A DNA stretch of 64,000 nucleotides from Vibrio tarriae (GCF_002216685.1 NZ_CP022352.1:496001-560000), one strand, 5' to 3'. Counted from the stretch's first letter, positions 1-10,708 are shown. The notes: a model not told the origin generated them from the letters alone. Numbers and translations are program-made.

Positions 1-200
1 TCGCCTTCACGCTCTAACGCCACACGAGCTTGCCCTTCAACCACCAACGCGACGTTATCAGCCCCCGGCATCCACACTCGCAGCGCACCTTGTTCAGCGG
101 GAATGTAAGGGCCTAGAAATGAAAAGGGATCAGCAAACGCTGCACGCGCCAACTGATCATAAAATTGTTGAACCTTGGATGGTTTTTTTGTGATCTTCAA
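1..200 (-). CDS. glgB: 1,4-alpha-glucan branching enzyme, N-terminal fragment
   Basis: This reading frame runs off the left edge, so only about 66 N-terminal residues are visible. They read [20 protein letters not shown] and continue through a segment rich in [16 protein letters not shown], which resembles the N-terminal CBM48-type carbohydrate-binding module of GlgB. GlgB makes the alpha-1,6 branches of glycogen. I chose a TTG start at 200-198 because GGAG lies six bases upstream on the minus strand (207-210) and no ATG is available. It follows malP and malQ on the same strand, so it probably belongs to the maltodextrin/glycogen set. The identification rests on a short fragment plus context. 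Confidence 0.75.
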   Translation of the reverse strand, partial: MKITKKPSKVQQFYDQLARAAFADPFSFLGPYIPAEQGALRVWMPGADNVALVVEGQARVALEREG

Positions 201-291
201 ACCTAACTCCTAACCTAACTAGCGAATATCCCCTTCCGGCTTAAAGATCGGCGTGTTAGCGCCTCTTCAAGGTATTTGGGTATAGCAGAAA

Positions 292-308
292 GCCCGCAAA
301 CCGCGGGC
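292..308 (-). terminator. Hairpin downstream of malQ
   Basis: GCCCGC and GCGGGC pair around a five-base loop. On the minus strand the stem is followed by a T-rich stretch (CTTTCTGCT). It lies about 100 bases after the malQ stop and before glgB, so it is a probable intrinsic terminator or attenuator. A second imperfect inverted repeat (AGTGACCAA at 350-358 and TTGGTCACT at 390-398) lies between it and malQ. Confidence 0.55.
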
Positions 309-405
309 AAAGCGTGTGTCCATCTTACCGGACTTCTCAAGGAGGAAAGAGTGACCAACCCTCAACTTCTTTGGGTCATAGTTAAGAAATTGGTCACTGA
401 GTTCC

Positions 406-2586
406 TTATTGGCTGGCTTTGCTGCGCACTTCGGTCAGACGTGCCGCAATGCGGTTCACTTCTTCGCGCGCAAAAATCTCGTCCAGATTCATCGATAACT
501 TACGTCGCCAGTTCGGGTATTCATTGACCGTTCCCGGAATATTGACTGGCTTATCCATCTCTAGCCAATCTTCCAACTGCACGCTCAGTAACGCGGAAGA
601 GCCTGCCGCCACATGCAGTTGCAGAGCTTCGCTCAAGTAGGAATCCATCGGAACCTGAGTCGCATCACGTCCAACGCCATCCGGCAAATAGCCGTGCCAC
701 GCCACTGAATCGAGAATGCCCTGTTTGGATTTCAGGCGATCATCAAACAAACCTTGCAGCTGCTCTTCATCGGGATAGAAGCCTATTTCACGTCCCATTT
801 TAAGATCATCACAGTGCCAGAAGCCGCGCAGGGTTGGCATGTCATGGGTACAGAGTGCCGCCATGGATTGCTCTGCGTAATGCGCCGGAGAAACGTAACC
901 GCCATCTTCCTTCGACGTTTCGAAGAAGAAGACTTTGTACGAATGCACGCCCGCATCGCGCAGCAGCTCAACAATTTCATCCGGTACGGTTCCCAGATCT
1001 TCGCCAATCACGCTGCACTGGTGACGGTGAGATTCGAGCGCCAAAATCGCCAACATATCTTTGACTGGGTAGTAAATGTACGCGCCTTTCGTCGCGTTTT
1101 CACCTTTCGGGATCCACCATAAACGCAGCAAGCCGAGCACATGGTCGATACGCAAGGCGCCGCAGTGCTTCATATTGGCACGCAGCAGTTTGATGTAAGC
1201 GTCATACGCCGTCGCTTGTAACACTTGCGGATTGAGTGGCGGTAAACCCCAGTTCTGCCCCAAAGGCCCAAGCACATCTGGCGGCGCACCAATGCTGACA
1301 TCTTGCAGCAAGTTGCCCTGATCGGCCCACGTTTCGCTGCCAGAATCGGCCACGCCAACCGCGAGATCGCGGTATAAGCCAACTGCCATACCTTTTTCTT
1401 CGGCCAGTGATTGCACTTCGTGGATCTGTGTATCGGCAATCCACTGTAAGTACATGTAGATGTGCACCGTATCTTGATGATCTTCAATAAATTTTTGTAC
1501 CGCACTGTTATCAAAACGGCGATATTTCTCTGGGAAAACAGGCCAGCCCCACACCGACGCATCTTGTGCATGTAACTCGGCATGCAGCGCATCAAATGCC
1601 GCTTGATGCAGTAAGCTCTCACCGCCCTGTTCCACGAAATTCAAGAAAGCATGAGCACGATCAGAATGCTTATCCAGATGACGTTTTTTAAATTCGGCAA
1701 ACAACAGCGGTAATACGCTCATTTTAAGCTCAGCCACTTCGCTGTAGTTTACCCAATGGGCATCACGCACTTTTTGCAGGCGCAGCTGGAACTCTGGACT
1801 CCCCACTTTTTGCTGTGCTTCGGCACTGAGTGCAAACTCAGGCACTGAGCTGACATCAATGTACAGAATGTTGAGCCAACGGCGAGAGGATGGGCTGTAC
1901 GGACTTGCGCCCTCTGGGTTGGCTGGAAACAGCGCATGGATCGGGTTTAAGCCAACAAAATCGCCGCCGCGTGATGCAATATCCGCCACGAGCTGTTTCA
2001 AATCACCAAAGTCTCCCATGCCCCAGTTGTGCTGAGTACGCAGGGTATATAGTTGAACGCTCGGTCCCCACAGCTTTTTGCCTTGTGCCAAGGCTGGTTG
2101 CTTGTAGCAAGCTTGTGGCGTCACAATCAGTGTCATTTCGTAAGGTGCTTTGCGACGCTTACGGGCAATCAATAAGGTGTGATAACCGAGCGGCAGATCA
2201 TTCGGCAGAGCAAACACCAGTGGGCCGCCTTCGGCACGTTCATCACGTACAATTTGTGATTGCAGATAGCCTTCCAGCACCTCGCCTTGCTCGGTCTGCA
2301 AGCGCCAATCAAATTCGCTTTCGCGCGCACTCACGCCAAGGTAGAGCGGGACTTCGATCGCCGAACCTTGATGTACAACGAGTACCGGATCCACCACATC
2401 TTTTTTGTGTTTCTTCTCTGCCGATTGCAGCAAGGCTTCATCGCTACTGGTGTCATAGCCAAGAGACGCCAAAAGACGACGGATCGTGTCATCTTCCACT
2501 TGAGCTTCACTGCCCCACGCGCTGACATATCGATCGGCAATTTTTGCCATTGCAGCGACTTGTTTTAATGCATTGTCTTGATTCAT
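406..2586 (-). CDS. malQ: 4-alpha-glucanotransferase (amylomaltase)
   Basis: A 726-aa GH77 enzyme, slightly longer than the roughly 690-aa E. coli MalQ. It transfers maltosyl and longer dextrinyl units between maltodextrins in the cytoplasm, releasing glucose and making longer chains for MalP. The expected GH77 catalytic regions are visible: ALRIDHVLGL (nucleophile Asp), SVIGEDLGTVP (acid/base Glu) and CTHDMPTLRGFW (Asp). The N-terminal 130 or so residues form the usual non-catalytic extension. The gene follows malP on the same strand with an 85-base gap that holds a hairpin. The ATG at 2586 is preceded by GGAGAGAG on the minus strand. Confidence 0.95.
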   Translation of the reverse strand: MNQDNALKQVAAMAKIADRYVSAWGSEAQVEDDTIRRLLASLGYDTSSDEALLQSAEKKHKKDVVDPVLVVHQGSAIEVPLYLGVSARESEFDWRLQTEQGEVLEGYLQSQIVRDERAEGGPLVFALPNDLPLGYHTLLIARKRRKAPYEMTLIVTPQACYKQPALAQGKKLWGPSVQLYTLRTQHNWGMGDFGDLKQLVADIASRGGDFVGLNPIHALFPANPEGASPYSPSSRRWLNILYIDVSSVPEFALSAEAQQKVGSPEFQLRLQKVRDAHWVNYSEVAELKMSVLPLLFAEFKKRHLDKHSDRAHAFLNFVEQGGESLLHQAAFDALHAELHAQDASVWGWPVFPEKYRRFDNSAVQKFIEDHQDTVHIYMYLQWIADTQIHEVQSLAEEKGMAVGLYRDLAVGVADSGSETWADQGNLLQDVSIGAPPDVLGPLGQNWGLPPLNPQVLQATAYDAYIKLLRANMKHCGALRIDHVLGLLRLWWIPKGENATKGAYIYYPVKDMLAILALESHRHQCSVIGEDLGTVPDEIVELLRDAGVHSYKVFFFETSKEDGGYVSPAHYAEQSMAALCTHDMPTLRGFWHCDDLKMGREIGFYPDEEQLQGLFDDRLKSKQGILDSVAWHGYLPDGVGRDATQVPMDSYLSEALQLHVAAGSSALLSVQLEDWLEMDKPVNIPGTVNEYPNWRRKLSMNLDEIFAREEVNRIAARLTEVRSKASQ

Positions 2587-2637
2587 CGCTCTCTCCGAAG
2601 GGACTGCTTTCCCCTTCCGTGTAGGGTATGTAAAAAA

Positions 2638-2663
2638 GGTGAGCCAGAGGGGTCTGACTCACC
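2638..2663 (-). terminator. Intercistronic hairpin between malP and malQ
   Basis: GGTGAG (2638-2643) pairs with CTCACC (2658-2663), with an inner AGA/TCT pairing. On the minus strand the stem is followed directly by six T residues (TTTTTTAC). It lies between the malP stop and the malQ start, so it probably lowers malQ expression relative to malP or separates two transcripts. Confidence 0.65.
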
Positions 2664-2671
2664 AAAGGGGC

Positions 2672-5125
2672 TTAACGCTGTACAGCGCTCAGTTTCCAAA
2701 TGTTATTCACGTAGTCGCGGATACTGCGGTCGGAGCTGAATTTGCCCACTAACGCGGTATTGAGGATGGCTTTTTTCGCCCAGCCCGCTTGGTCACGATA
2801 CTGTTTATCGATCGCTTCATGCGCTTTCACGTAAGAGGCGAAATCTGCCAGCACCAGATATGGGTCACCACCATCGAGCAAGCTGTCATAGGTCGCGCGC
2901 AGTTTGCCCGGAGCACCCGGCGTAAACTCTTCACCCACCAGCAGATCCAGCGATGCTTTGAGGAGCGGATCGGCATGATAGAAATCGTATGGGTTATAAC
3001 CACGCGCTTTCAGTGCTTCCACGCCATCCACTTCCAAACCGAAGATGTAGATGTTGTCATCGCCCACTTCTTCACGAATTTCGACGTTCGCGCCGTCCAT
3101 CGTACCTATGGTCAGAGCACCATTGAGCGCCATCTTCATGTTGCCAGTACCGGATGCTTCTTTACCTGCGGTTGAGATCTGCTCAGACACATCTGCCGCT
3201 GGAATGATGATTTCGGCCATGCTGACGCGATAGTCAGGGATGAATACCACTTTCAGCTTGTTGCCGACCCGCGGATCGTTATTGACTTTCTGCGCGATCA
3301 TGTTGATGGCGTAGATGATCTCTTTCGCCAAGTGGTAGCCCGGCGCCGCTTTTGCCGCGAAGAACACCACACGTGGATGCATGTCAAAGCTTGGATCATT
3401 GATGAGACGGTGATAGAGCGACAAAATGTGCAGCATATTGAGGTGCTGACGCTTGTACTCATGCAGACGTTTGATCTGCACATCAAAAATCGCATTGGTA
3501 TCGAGCTCGATGCCCATGTGATCTTTCACCCACTCAGCCAGACGCGCTTTGTTGGCTTTTTTCACTTCCATAAAGCGTTTTTGGAACGCCGCATCTTCGG
3601 CGTACTGCGCCACTTTGGTCAGTTGATCCAGCTTCGCAGGCCACTCATGGCCAATCTTCTCTGAAATCAGCGCCGATAAACCAGGGTTACAGAACTTCAG
3701 CCAGCGACGTGGCGTGATACCGTTGGTCACGTTCTGGATTTTGCCCGGATAGAGCTCAACAAATTCAGGGAACAGGTCACGCTTCACCAATTCTGAGTGC
3801 AGCGCCGCTACGCCGTTCACCGCATAAGAGCCGACCACACACAGGTTGGCCATGCGCACCATGCGGTGGAAGCCTTCTTCGATGATCGAGAGCTTTTGCT
3901 GTTTCGCCACATCACCCGGCCATTTGGCACGCACTTGTTGCAAGAAACGGTGGTTGATCTCGTAGATGATCTCCATGTGACGTGGCAGCAGGCGTTGGAT
4001 CAGTGACTCACTCCACGTTTCCAGCGCTTCTGGCAGCAGAGTGTGGTTGGTGTAAGCAAAAGTGTGCGAACAGATCGCCCACGCCGCTTCCCACGACATC
4101 AGCTTTTCATCGATCAGAATGCGCATCAGCTCAGGAATGGCGATGGTTGGGTGCGTATCGTTAAGCTGAATGGTTTCGTATTTCGGCAGATCCGCCAACG
4201 CGTGTCCTGCCGCCTCATGACGACGAAGAATATCGCGCACCGACGCTGCACTGTGGAAATACTGCTGCATCAAACGCAGGGTTTTGCCTTTTTCGTGGTT
4301 GTCGTTTGGATACAAAACTTTGGTGATGTTGCCAGCATCGATCAGCGCATGCTGCGCTTCAAAGTAGTTACCGTTATTGAAACTTTCTAGCGAGAAAGGC
4401 GCAATCGCGCGACATTCCCACAAACGCAGCGGGTAAACCGTATCACTTTGGTAGCCGACAATCGGCAGATCCCACGGCATCGCTTGCACCAGCATGCCCG
4501 GTACCCAACGACGACGCTCTTTGCCATTTTCATTGACGACTTCAACGTGGCCGTAGAAGCCAATTTCCTGCTTCAGCTCAGGACGCGCTACTTCCCACGG
4601 GTAGCCTTCGACTCCACACCATGCATCCGGCGCTTCTTTTTGACGGCCTTCTTCAAAAGACTGTTTAAACAGACCATATTCGTAATGCAGACCGTAACCC
4701 ACGGTCGGATATTCTTGCGCCGCGCAAGAATCCATAAAACAGGCGGCAAGACGGCCTAAACCACCGTTACCTAATGATGGGTCGCGCTCTTCTTCCAGCA
4801 AGTCACTCAAGTTCTGGCCAAGCTCTTCCATCGCTTGCCCTACGGCTTCATACACACCCATGCTGATCAAGTTGTTGCCCGTTAAGCGGCCAATCAAAAA
4901 CTCCAGCGATAGGTAGTTCAGGCTTTTGCTATTGAGAATGCGTTCATCCTGTTCGGTTTCCAGCAAATCAAACGTCGTAAATTCAGCAAGGGCACGTCCC
5001 ATCGCCAAATACCAAGCACGCGCCGAAGCGTGCTCTACTGTTGTGGCATAAGTTGCGGTCAAATGACGCTTCACATTTTCTTGGAACAACTTCTTGTCAA
5101 ACTGTTTCTGTTGAGTAGGTTTCAT
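2672..5125 (-). CDS. malP: Maltodextrin (glycogen) phosphorylase
   Basis: An 817-aa GT35 phosphorylase, the usual size for the family. It phosphorolyses alpha-1,4-glucans to glucose-1-phosphate in the cytoplasm. The pyridoxal-phosphate lysine region EASGTGNMKMALNGALTIG is present, as are DPSLGNGGLGRLAACFMDS near the N terminus and the IQLNDTHPTIAIPELMRIL block. The gene is divergent from malT, the activator of this regulon, across about 580 bases that carry MalT-box-like and CRP-like sites. It is followed by malQ and glgB. The layout matches the enteric malPQ/malT arrangement. Confidence 0.96.
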   Translation of the reverse strand: MKPTQQKQFDKKLFQENVKRHLTATYATTVEHASARAWYLAMGRALAEFTTFDLLETEQDERILNSKSLNYLSLEFLIGRLTGNNLISMGVYEAVGQAMEELGQNLSDLLEEERDPSLGNGGLGRLAACFMDSCAAQEYPTVGYGLHYEYGLFKQSFEEGRQKEAPDAWCGVEGYPWEVARPELKQEIGFYGHVEVVNENGKERRRWVPGMLVQAMPWDLPIVGYQSDTVYPLRLWECRAIAPFSLESFNNGNYFEAQHALIDAGNITKVLYPNDNHEKGKTLRLMQQYFHSAASVRDILRRHEAAGHALADLPKYETIQLNDTHPTIAIPELMRILIDEKLMSWEAAWAICSHTFAYTNHTLLPEALETWSESLIQRLLPRHMEIIYEINHRFLQQVRAKWPGDVAKQQKLSIIEEGFHRMVRMANLCVVGSYAVNGVAALHSELVKRDLFPEFVELYPGKIQNVTNGITPRRWLKFCNPGLSALISEKIGHEWPAKLDQLTKVAQYAEDAAFQKRFMEVKKANKARLAEWVKDHMGIELDTNAIFDVQIKRLHEYKRQHLNMLHILSLYHRLINDPSFDMHPRVVFFAAKAAPGYHLAKEIIYAINMIAQKVNNDPRVGNKLKVVFIPDYRVSMAEIIIPAADVSEQISTAGKEASGTGNMKMALNGALTIGTMDGANVEIREEVGDDNIYIFGLEVDGVEALKARGYNPYDFYHADPLLKASLDLLVGEEFTPGAPGKLRATYDSLLDGGDPYLVLADFASYVKAHEAIDKQYRDQAGWAKKAILNTALVGKFSSDRSIRDYVNNIWKLSAVQR

Positions 5126-5167
5126 TGTGAACTCTCACTGTTTGGTTCTAATCCATCTGAGCCCTAT

Positions 5168-5245
5168 CCTGCCTCTACGACTTTGGCAAAACATCCTCCC
5201 ACTTTTCTCATACATTGGGAGGAGGAGCCAAGGCGTAGAGGCACA
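5168..5245. promoter_or_regulatory. MalT-box-like nested inverted repeats upstream of malP
   Basis: TGGGAGGAGG (5216-5225, plus) matches the MalT consensus GGGGAKGARG at 9 of 10 positions. TGGGAGGATG (5201-5192, minus) matches at 8 of 10. The two face each other. They are enclosed by a longer inverted repeat: CCTGCCTCTACG (5170 region) and CGTAGAGGCACAGG (5232-5245). The inner minus-strand box lies about 66 bases upstream of the malP ATG. I infer MalT-dependent activation of malPQ; the consensus is from the E. coli maltose regulon. Confidence 0.55.
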
Positions 5246-5302
5246 GGAGTCCGGTAGTGAGTGATCTAGCTCTCATCAATGCTCGGTTCAGCCAGAGATA
5301 GC

Positions 5303-5318
5303 AGTGATTCGGATCACA
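5303..5318. promoter_or_regulatory. CRP-binding site, malP-malT intergenic region
   Basis: AGTGATTCGGATCACA fits TGTGA-N6-TCACA at 9 of 10 conserved positions. Its place between malP and malT fits the known cAMP-CRP control of maltose genes. Confidence 0.6.
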
Positions 5319-5485
5319 CCACCTGCCGATTAACCATAGCTAGGCTTTATGAAGGTTCGGAAAACAAGAGGTTGAACATTTGTCCACTCTGCTAAATAGA
5401 TCACAATAAATTCGCTTTCGTTACCCATTTTTCACTCAATAACGTAGAGGCAAGAGCAATATCGTCAGCCAAAGAAAGATTGATT

Positions 5486-5501
5486 AGTGATAATCATCAC
5501 A
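5486..5501. promoter_or_regulatory. CRP-binding site upstream of malT
   Basis: AGTGATAATCATCACA fits TGTGA-N6-TCACA at 9 of 10 positions and lies about 200 bases before the malT ATG. CRP activation of malT is established in enterics, so this is a likely malT activator site. Confidence 0.6.
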
Positions 5502-5702
5502 AATATAGGGCGTAATGAGTATCGAAACGTGAAGAGCACAGAAAAGTCAGTATGGATCAATAAACGCACCGAATAACTTCAAGTAACATTCGTCCATCTG
5601 AGTGTGATACGCCTCGCGTATTCACCTCTGCCATAGGCTTGGAACTTGCGTTTCAAGTTAAAAGAGCATGAGGCTCTGACTGAAATAGACGAGAGAAAGA
5701 AG

Positions 5703-8411
5703 ATGTGGATCCCTTCGAAACTGACTCGCCCAGGACGTTTGCATAACGCCATCGTCCGCCCCCGTGTGCTGGATTTATTGCAACACGCCACTTGTTATAA
5801 ATTGGTGCTGTTTCGTTCCCCCGCTGGCTATGGCAAAACCACTATGGCAGCGCAGTGGCTTGCCGATAAGCCGAATCTGGGTTGGTACAGCATTGATGAT
5901 AGCGATAACGATCCGTTCCGCTTTATGAACTACCTGCTGCAAGCGATTAATAAAGCAACCCATAACGCCTGCCCCAATGCGCAGAAATTGGCAGAAAAGC
6001 GTCAGTTTTCGTCATCACATTCGCTGTTTAGTGAGGTGTTTGCCGAGATGGCTGACTACCACGGCGAGTGCTATGTGGTGCTGGACGATTATCATCTGAT
6101 CCATGATGAAGCCATCCACGAAGCAATGCGCTTTTTTTTAAAGCACATGCCCGATAACTTAACCTTGGTGGTAACGAGCCGTTCAACTCCTCCTTTGGGT
6201 ACGGCTAACCTGCGCGTGCGTGATTTAATGATTGAGATCGGCAATGAGCTTTTGGCGTTTGATACCGAAGAGACGACGCGCTTTTTCAACCAACGCGTTT
6301 CCGATGGGATTGATACGCTGACCGCCAATCACCTACGCGATTATGTGGAAGGTTGGCCTTCTGCGATGCAGCTCATCGCTCTCCAAGCGCAGCATCAGCA
6401 CCGCACGCTCGCTCAAACCATAGAATCAGTTTCGCACTTTAATCATGCGCATCTTTGGGATTATCTGGTCGAAGAAGTGTTTGATCTACTCGACGATGAA
6501 ACTCGCTATTTCTTGATGCAGTGCTCGGTACTCGACCATTTTGACGATGCGTTAGTCAGCAGCTTAACAGGGCGTGACGATGCTCTGGCGATGATTGAGT
6601 CACTTAACCGCTTCGGGCTATTTATCTCACCGCTGGAAGGGGAAACCAACTGGTATCGCTTCCACAATCTGTTTGCTGAGTTTTTAGCGCACCAACGTCA
6701 AGCGCGCATTCCGCAGCAAGAACAAGATTTGCAACGCGCTGCCGCCAAAGCGTGGTTAGAAGCCGCAGCACCTCATCAAGCGCTGCGTCATGCTCATTTA
6801 GCACAAGATACCGAGCTGCTGGCGAGCATTTTGAGCCAATATGGTTGGAAAATGTTTAACCAAGGCGAACTCGAAGTGTTGGAAGCGGCGATCAATCAGC
6901 TCTCGCCTGTCCAACTGTATCGCGAGCCCAAATTATGCATGTTGCAAGCTTGGCTGGCGCAGAGTCAGCATAGATACAATGATGTCGGCGCACTACTTGC
7001 CAAAGCGGCGAAAGAGATGAAAGAGCTCAACGTTGAGCTCTCCACCAAAGAGCAAGGCGAATTTAACGCCCTGCGTGCCCAAGTCGCGATTAACCAAAAC
7101 GAGCCAGAAAAAGCGCTGGAACTGGCTGAACTCGCGTTAAGCCAGTTGGATCACACGACCTATCGCAGCCGCATTGTCGCGACCTCTGTCGTTGGTGAAG
7201 TGAACCACGTATTAGGTCATCTCAGCCGCGCACTCTCCATGATGCAGCAAACGGAAAAACTGGCGCGCCAATATCAGGTGTATCACCAAGCTTTATGGGC
7301 ACTGCTGCAACAGAGCGAAATTTTACTGGCGCAGGGATACGTGCAAGCGGCTTACGAAGTTCAGGATAACGCGTTTAAGTTGATTGAAGAGCAGCAACTG
7401 CACCAAGTACCGCTGCATGAGTTTTTGCTGCGGATTCGCGCGCAAATTTTATGGTGTTGGAACCGCTTAGATGAAGCCGAACAAGCTGCTTATAAGGGGC
7501 TGAACGTGCTAGAAAACCATTCGCAAAGTAAGCACCTGCACTGTTATTCGATGCTGGCTAGAATTGCGATTGGCCGAGGCGAGTTGGATAAAGCCGGACG
7601 CTTCATTGAACAGATACAGCATTTACTCAAGCAATCAACTTACCATGTGGATTGGACGGCGAATGCGTCGCTCTCTTTGCTGCTCTATTGGCAAGCTAAA
7701 GAGAACAGCACCGAGATCCGCCAGTGGCTACAAACCAGCACTCGGCCGGATAAGGCGTGTAACCACTTCTCCCAATTGCAGTGGCGTAATATCGCGCGTG
7801 CGCAGATCCAACTGGGTGAACTCAGCGAAGCGCACCATACCTTGGACTTTATTCAAGAGCAGGCGCAAAAATATCAACTCGTCACCGACATTAATCGCAA
7901 TTTGATTGTAGAAGCGCTTCTCGCCATCACCGAAGGCAATGATCAGCAAGCCTGTGATAAGTTAAAGCAAGCGCTACGCCTTACCAATCAAACCGGCATG
8001 ATTGGTAATTTCTTAATTGATGGCGGCAAGATTGGTTATCTGCTCGAAAAACTGGTGCACAAAGGTGAATTAGGCGATTTGGAACGCCATCGCGCTCATT
8101 TGCTGCTCAAGGAAATCTCAACCACTCAACGCAGCCGCTCCATTCATTTTGATGAAGAGTTTGTCGAAAAGCTGGTTAATCACCCGAACATTCCAGAACT
8201 GGTACGCACTAGCCCGCTCACGCAGCGTGAATGGCAAGTGCTTGGACTTATCTACTCTGGTTTCAGTAATGAGCAAATTGCCCATGAATTAGATGTGGCA
8301 GGTACTACCATCAAAACCCACATTCGCAACCTGTATCAGAAGCTCAATATCGCCAACCGTAAAGAAGCGGTACAAACGGCAGAGCAGTTGTTGCAACTGA
8401 TGGGCTACTAG
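5703..8411 (+). CDS. malT: MalT, ATP- and maltotriose-dependent activator of the maltose regulon
   Basis: The reading frame opens at 5646, but I place the start at the ATG at 5703 ([20 protein letters not shown]). This aligns with the E. coli MalT N terminus and follows a purine-rich GAGAGAAAGAAG. The protein is about 902 aa, the family size. Domains: a STAND NTPase with Walker A ([14 protein letters not shown], near residue 40) and a Walker B-like [11 protein letters not shown]; a long TPR-like sensor domain; and a C-terminal LuxR-type HTH ([20 protein letters not shown] and following). MalT binds ATP and maltotriose, oligomerises and activates mal promoters. It is divergent from malP and converges on yibL at a strong hairpin. 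Confidence 0.96.
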   Translation: MWIPSKLTRPGRLHNAIVRPRVLDLLQHATCYKLVLFRSPAGYGKTTMAAQWLADKPNLGWYSIDDSDNDPFRFMNYLLQAINKATHNACPNAQKLAEKRQFSSSHSLFSEVFAEMADYHGECYVVLDDYHLIHDEAIHEAMRFFLKHMPDNLTLVVTSRSTPPLGTANLRVRDLMIEIGNELLAFDTEETTRFFNQRVSDGIDTLTANHLRDYVEGWPSAMQLIALQAQHQHRTLAQTIESVSHFNHAHLWDYLVEEVFDLLDDETRYFLMQCSVLDHFDDALVSSLTGRDDALAMIESLNRFGLFISPLEGETNWYRFHNLFAEFLAHQRQARIPQQEQDLQRAAAKAWLEAAAPHQALRHAHLAQDTELLASILSQYGWKMFNQGELEVLEAAINQLSPVQLYREPKLCMLQAWLAQSQHRYNDVGALLAKAAKEMKELNVELSTKEQGEFNALRAQVAINQNEPEKALELAELALSQLDHTTYRSRIVATSVVGEVNHVLGHLSRALSMMQQTEKLARQYQVYHQALWALLQQSEILLAQGYVQAAYEVQDNAFKLIEEQQLHQVPLHEFLLRIRAQILWCWNRLDEAEQAAYKGLNVLENHSQSKHLHCYSMLARIAIGRGELDKAGRFIEQIQHLLKQSTYHVDWTANASLSLLLYWQAKENSTEIRQWLQTSTRPDKACNHFSQLQWRNIARAQIQLGELSEAHHTLDFIQEQAQKYQLVTDINRNLIVEALLAITEGNDQQACDKLKQALRLTNQTGMIGNFLIDGGKIGYLLEKLVHKGELGDLERHRAHLLLKEISTTQRSRSIHFDEEFVEKLVNHPNIPELVRTSPLTQREWQVLGLIYSGFSNEQIAHELDVAGTTIKTHIRNLYQKLNIANRKEAVQTAEQLLQLMGY

Positions 8412-8430
8412 GTTTTCCTTGGCCAAACGC

Positions 8431-8458
8431 AAAAGAGCCAGCAAACGCTGGCTCTTTT
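8431..8458. terminator. Bidirectional terminator between malT and yibL
   Basis: AAAAGAGCCAGC and GCTGGCTCTTTT form a perfect 12-bp stem around AAAC, with A and T runs on the two sides. It therefore works for both converging genes. Confidence 0.9.
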
Positions 8459-8478
8459 CATCTCTATGCTTTGCTCAA

Positions 8479-8835
8479 TTAGAAAGGCTTAGGCGCAAAA
8501 CCTGTCATCACTTCTACACGCATTGCTTTACCGATTTTAGTGGTGGGATGCACGATCACTAACCCTTTCACCAACTTTTTCAACTTACCTAAATCCGCTT
8601 GCTCAAGCTTAGTCAGCTCACGAGAAAAAGGCATATCGGCAATGGTTTTACGCATTTTATTGAGATCGTAATCTTGTTTGCCTTTCACGCTATTCAAACG
8701 TTTAGTCAGGACTTCTAATTCATCGGTGAACTTGCTGACCATCTCTGAATCGGCGCGACTTTTTGCAGCATCCAACTTACGGCGGCAAGTATCGATGCGA
8801 TTGTTGAGTTGTTGAATATCGGTTTTAAGGTTCAT
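8479..8835 (-). CDS. yibL: YibL-family ribosome-associated protein
   Basis: I place the start at the ATG at 8835 (MNLKTDIQQLNNRIDTCRRK), giving about 118 aa; the open frame extends 14 codons further upstream without support. The C-terminal half (MPFSRELTKLEQADLGKLKK, then VKGLVIVHPTTKIGKAMRVE and MTGF) is very close to E. coli YibL, a DUF2810 protein reported to co-purify with ribosomes. The N-terminal half is charged and probably coiled coil. It is monocistronic and convergent with malT. The molecular role is not established. Confidence 0.85.
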   Translation of the reverse strand: MNLKTDIQQLNNRIDTCRRKLDAAKSRADSEMVSKFTDELEVLTKRLNSVKGKQDYDLNKMRKTIADMPFSRELTKLEQADLGKLKKLVKGLVIVHPTTKIGKAMRVEVMTGFAPKPF

Positions 8836-8989
8836 GATGGTCGCTCTATCGAACAGAAAGGGCGCAGAGTATAGCACGCTCTGTCAGCTTATACTCAAAC
8901 AACTTCTAGCACTCAGCTACACAAACTCCCTTTTTGAACTAGGCTTATTACTAAAGTTCTCATGATAACTAATGACGTGAGCCACCACT

Positions 8990-10651
8990 ATGAGCCTAAC
9001 CATTCGACAACGCCTGTACATCCTTTCCTTGGTACCTTTACTTATCATAGCGTTAAGTATGATGTACTTTACCTTTAGCGAAACCCGTCTGCTCAGTCAA
9101 GAACAGATGCGCAATACCCGTGAAACCATGATGGAAATGAAGCAAGCTGAGCTGAAATCTTATCTACAAATCGCGGATACCGCGCTCGCTCCACTCAAAG
9201 CTCGCCAAGCTACCCTCGATGAAGCACTCGAGATATTGCGTGAAATTCAGTTTGGGCAAAGTGGTTATATCTTCGGTTACGATGCGAAAGGCACTCGCCT
9301 GTTATTGGGTAAAGCGACGAATGGCCTAGGCGACAATTTTATGAACATGCAAGACACCCAAGGCAACTATCTCATTCAAGATTTGCTGAAAAATGCCAAA
9401 TTGGACAAGTTCACGACTTATTATTTCCCCAAACCCGGTGAACAGACTCCCTTGCCTAAACTGAGTTATTCAGTCTATCTCCCGCATTGGGATCTCACCA
9501 TTGGCACTGGTTTTTATACCGACGATGTGGATGCTGAAATTGCAACAATGGAGGCGCGTGCAGAAGAAAGACTAGAGCAAGGGTTGTATACACTGGCCGG
9601 CATTACGCTGCTCATTGTCATTTTGGTTAGTGTGATGGCGATTATGATTAACCGTAGCATCATGCGCCCACTCGAGCTGTTTGATGCATCCATCAGCTCA
9701 TTTGCCAGTGGCGATGCCGATTTAACCGCACGCATGGAGAGATTCAGTGTTCCTGAATTCCATAAACTGAGCCACAACTTCAACCGCTTTGTAGAGAGCT
9801 TGCAAAACATCATTAAACGGGTCAATCAAGTTGGACAGCAGGTCGTTGAAGAAACGAATGCCATGAGTCAACGGGCCACTCAAGTTGACCATTTAGCGTC
9901 GAACCAAAGAGAAGAGACCGAACAAGTGGCCACTGCGATGACCGAGATGACGACCACAGCTCAAGAGATCTCTAACAACGCAAATAATGCCGCGCAGTCA
10001 GCCAAAGATGCAGAAGATAATGCAACCGACGTTCATAACATCGTTAACGCTGCAGCTCGCTCAGTCCAAGCCTTAGCGGAAGAAGTGGCTGATGCGAGCA
10101 GCGTTATTGCGAAACTCGAAGGGGATGTCAACAACATCACTAGCTCATTAGCTGTAATTCAAGATATTGCCGAACAAACTAACCTACTCGCCCTCAACGC
10201 GGCAATTGAAGCTGCCCGGGCGGGAGATCAAGGCCGCGGGTTTGCAGTGGTAGCCGATGAAGTTCGTAAGCTTGCCAGCCGCACCCAAGAGAGTACTCAG
10301 CAAATTCATACCATGATCCAACAGTTGAAAGCGGGCTCAGACGCTGCAGTGAAAGCGATGGGATCTAGCCAACAGCGCAGCATTACCACAGTGCGTGAAG
10401 CCAACGCAGCGGCCGAAGCCTTACAAAAAATCCAAGCGTCAATTGGCACTATTATGGATATGAACGCGCTCATCGCGACAGCAACCGAAGAGCAGAGCAT
10501 TGTCGGTCAAGAGATCTCACAGCGTATTGTGGTGATTTCTGATCAAAGTAGCGAATCGGCATCTCTGGCAAACCAAAATCGCCAAGGTAGCCAGACATTA
10601 AATGGAAGAGCTCGCGAACTGTATGAGCTGGTGGCGCGCTTTAAGGTGTAA
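8990..10651 (+). CDS. Methyl-accepting chemotaxis protein with a periplasmic single Cache domain
   Basis: A 553-aa transmembrane receptor. A first membrane segment (about residues 10-28) is followed by a periplasmic domain of about 160 residues with the sCache_2 look ([33 protein letters not shown]). A second membrane segment (about 195-218), a HAMP linker and the signalling domain come next, with the conserved hairpin tip [28 protein letters not shown] (given here as motif [20 protein letters not shown]). It has no CheR-tether pentapeptide. It is monocistronic and ends four bases before a parS2 site. Small carboxylates are common Cache ligands, but the ligand here is unknown. Confidence 0.92.
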   Translation: MSLTIRQRLYILSLVPLLIIALSMMYFTFSETRLLSQEQMRNTRETMMEMKQAELKSYLQIADTALAPLKARQATLDEALEILREIQFGQSGYIFGYDAKGTRLLLGKATNGLGDNFMNMQDTQGNYLIQDLLKNAKLDKFTTYYFPKPGEQTPLPKLSYSVYLPHWDLTIGTGFYTDDVDAEIATMEARAEERLEQGLYTLAGITLLIVILVSVMAIMINRSIMRPLELFDASISSFASGDADLTARMERFSVPEFHKLSHNFNRFVESLQNIIKRVNQVGQQVVEETNAMSQRATQVDHLASNQREETEQVATAMTEMTTTAQEISNNANNAAQSAKDAEDNATDVHNIVNAAARSVQALAEEVADASSVIAKLEGDVNNITSSLAVIQDIAEQTNLLALNAAIEAARAGDQGRGFAVVADEVRKLASRTQESTQQIHTMIQQLKAGSDAAVKAMGSSQQRSITTVREANAAAEALQKIQASIGTIMDMNALIATATEEQSIVGQEISQRIVVISDQSSESASLANQNRQGSQTLNGRARELYELVARFKV

Positions 10652-10655
10652 GTTG

Positions 10656-10668
10656 TTTACAGTGTAAA
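10656..10668. other. parS2 centromere site (ParB2 binding)
   Basis: TTTACAGTGTAAA is a perfect match to the V. cholerae chromosome 2 parS2 core TTTACANTGTAAA. It lies between the chemoreceptor stop and the next terminator, about 8 kb from the origin. It is one of four in this window. Confidence 0.88.
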
Positions 10669-10708
10669 TTGAATCGTAATACCACGAACCGCCCCAAGGT
10701 CACCGATG

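Noticed and set aside
276..527. 83-codon plus-strand frame at the left end
   Set aside because: It crosses the malQ terminator hairpins and runs into malQ on the opposite strand; it is a shadow frame.
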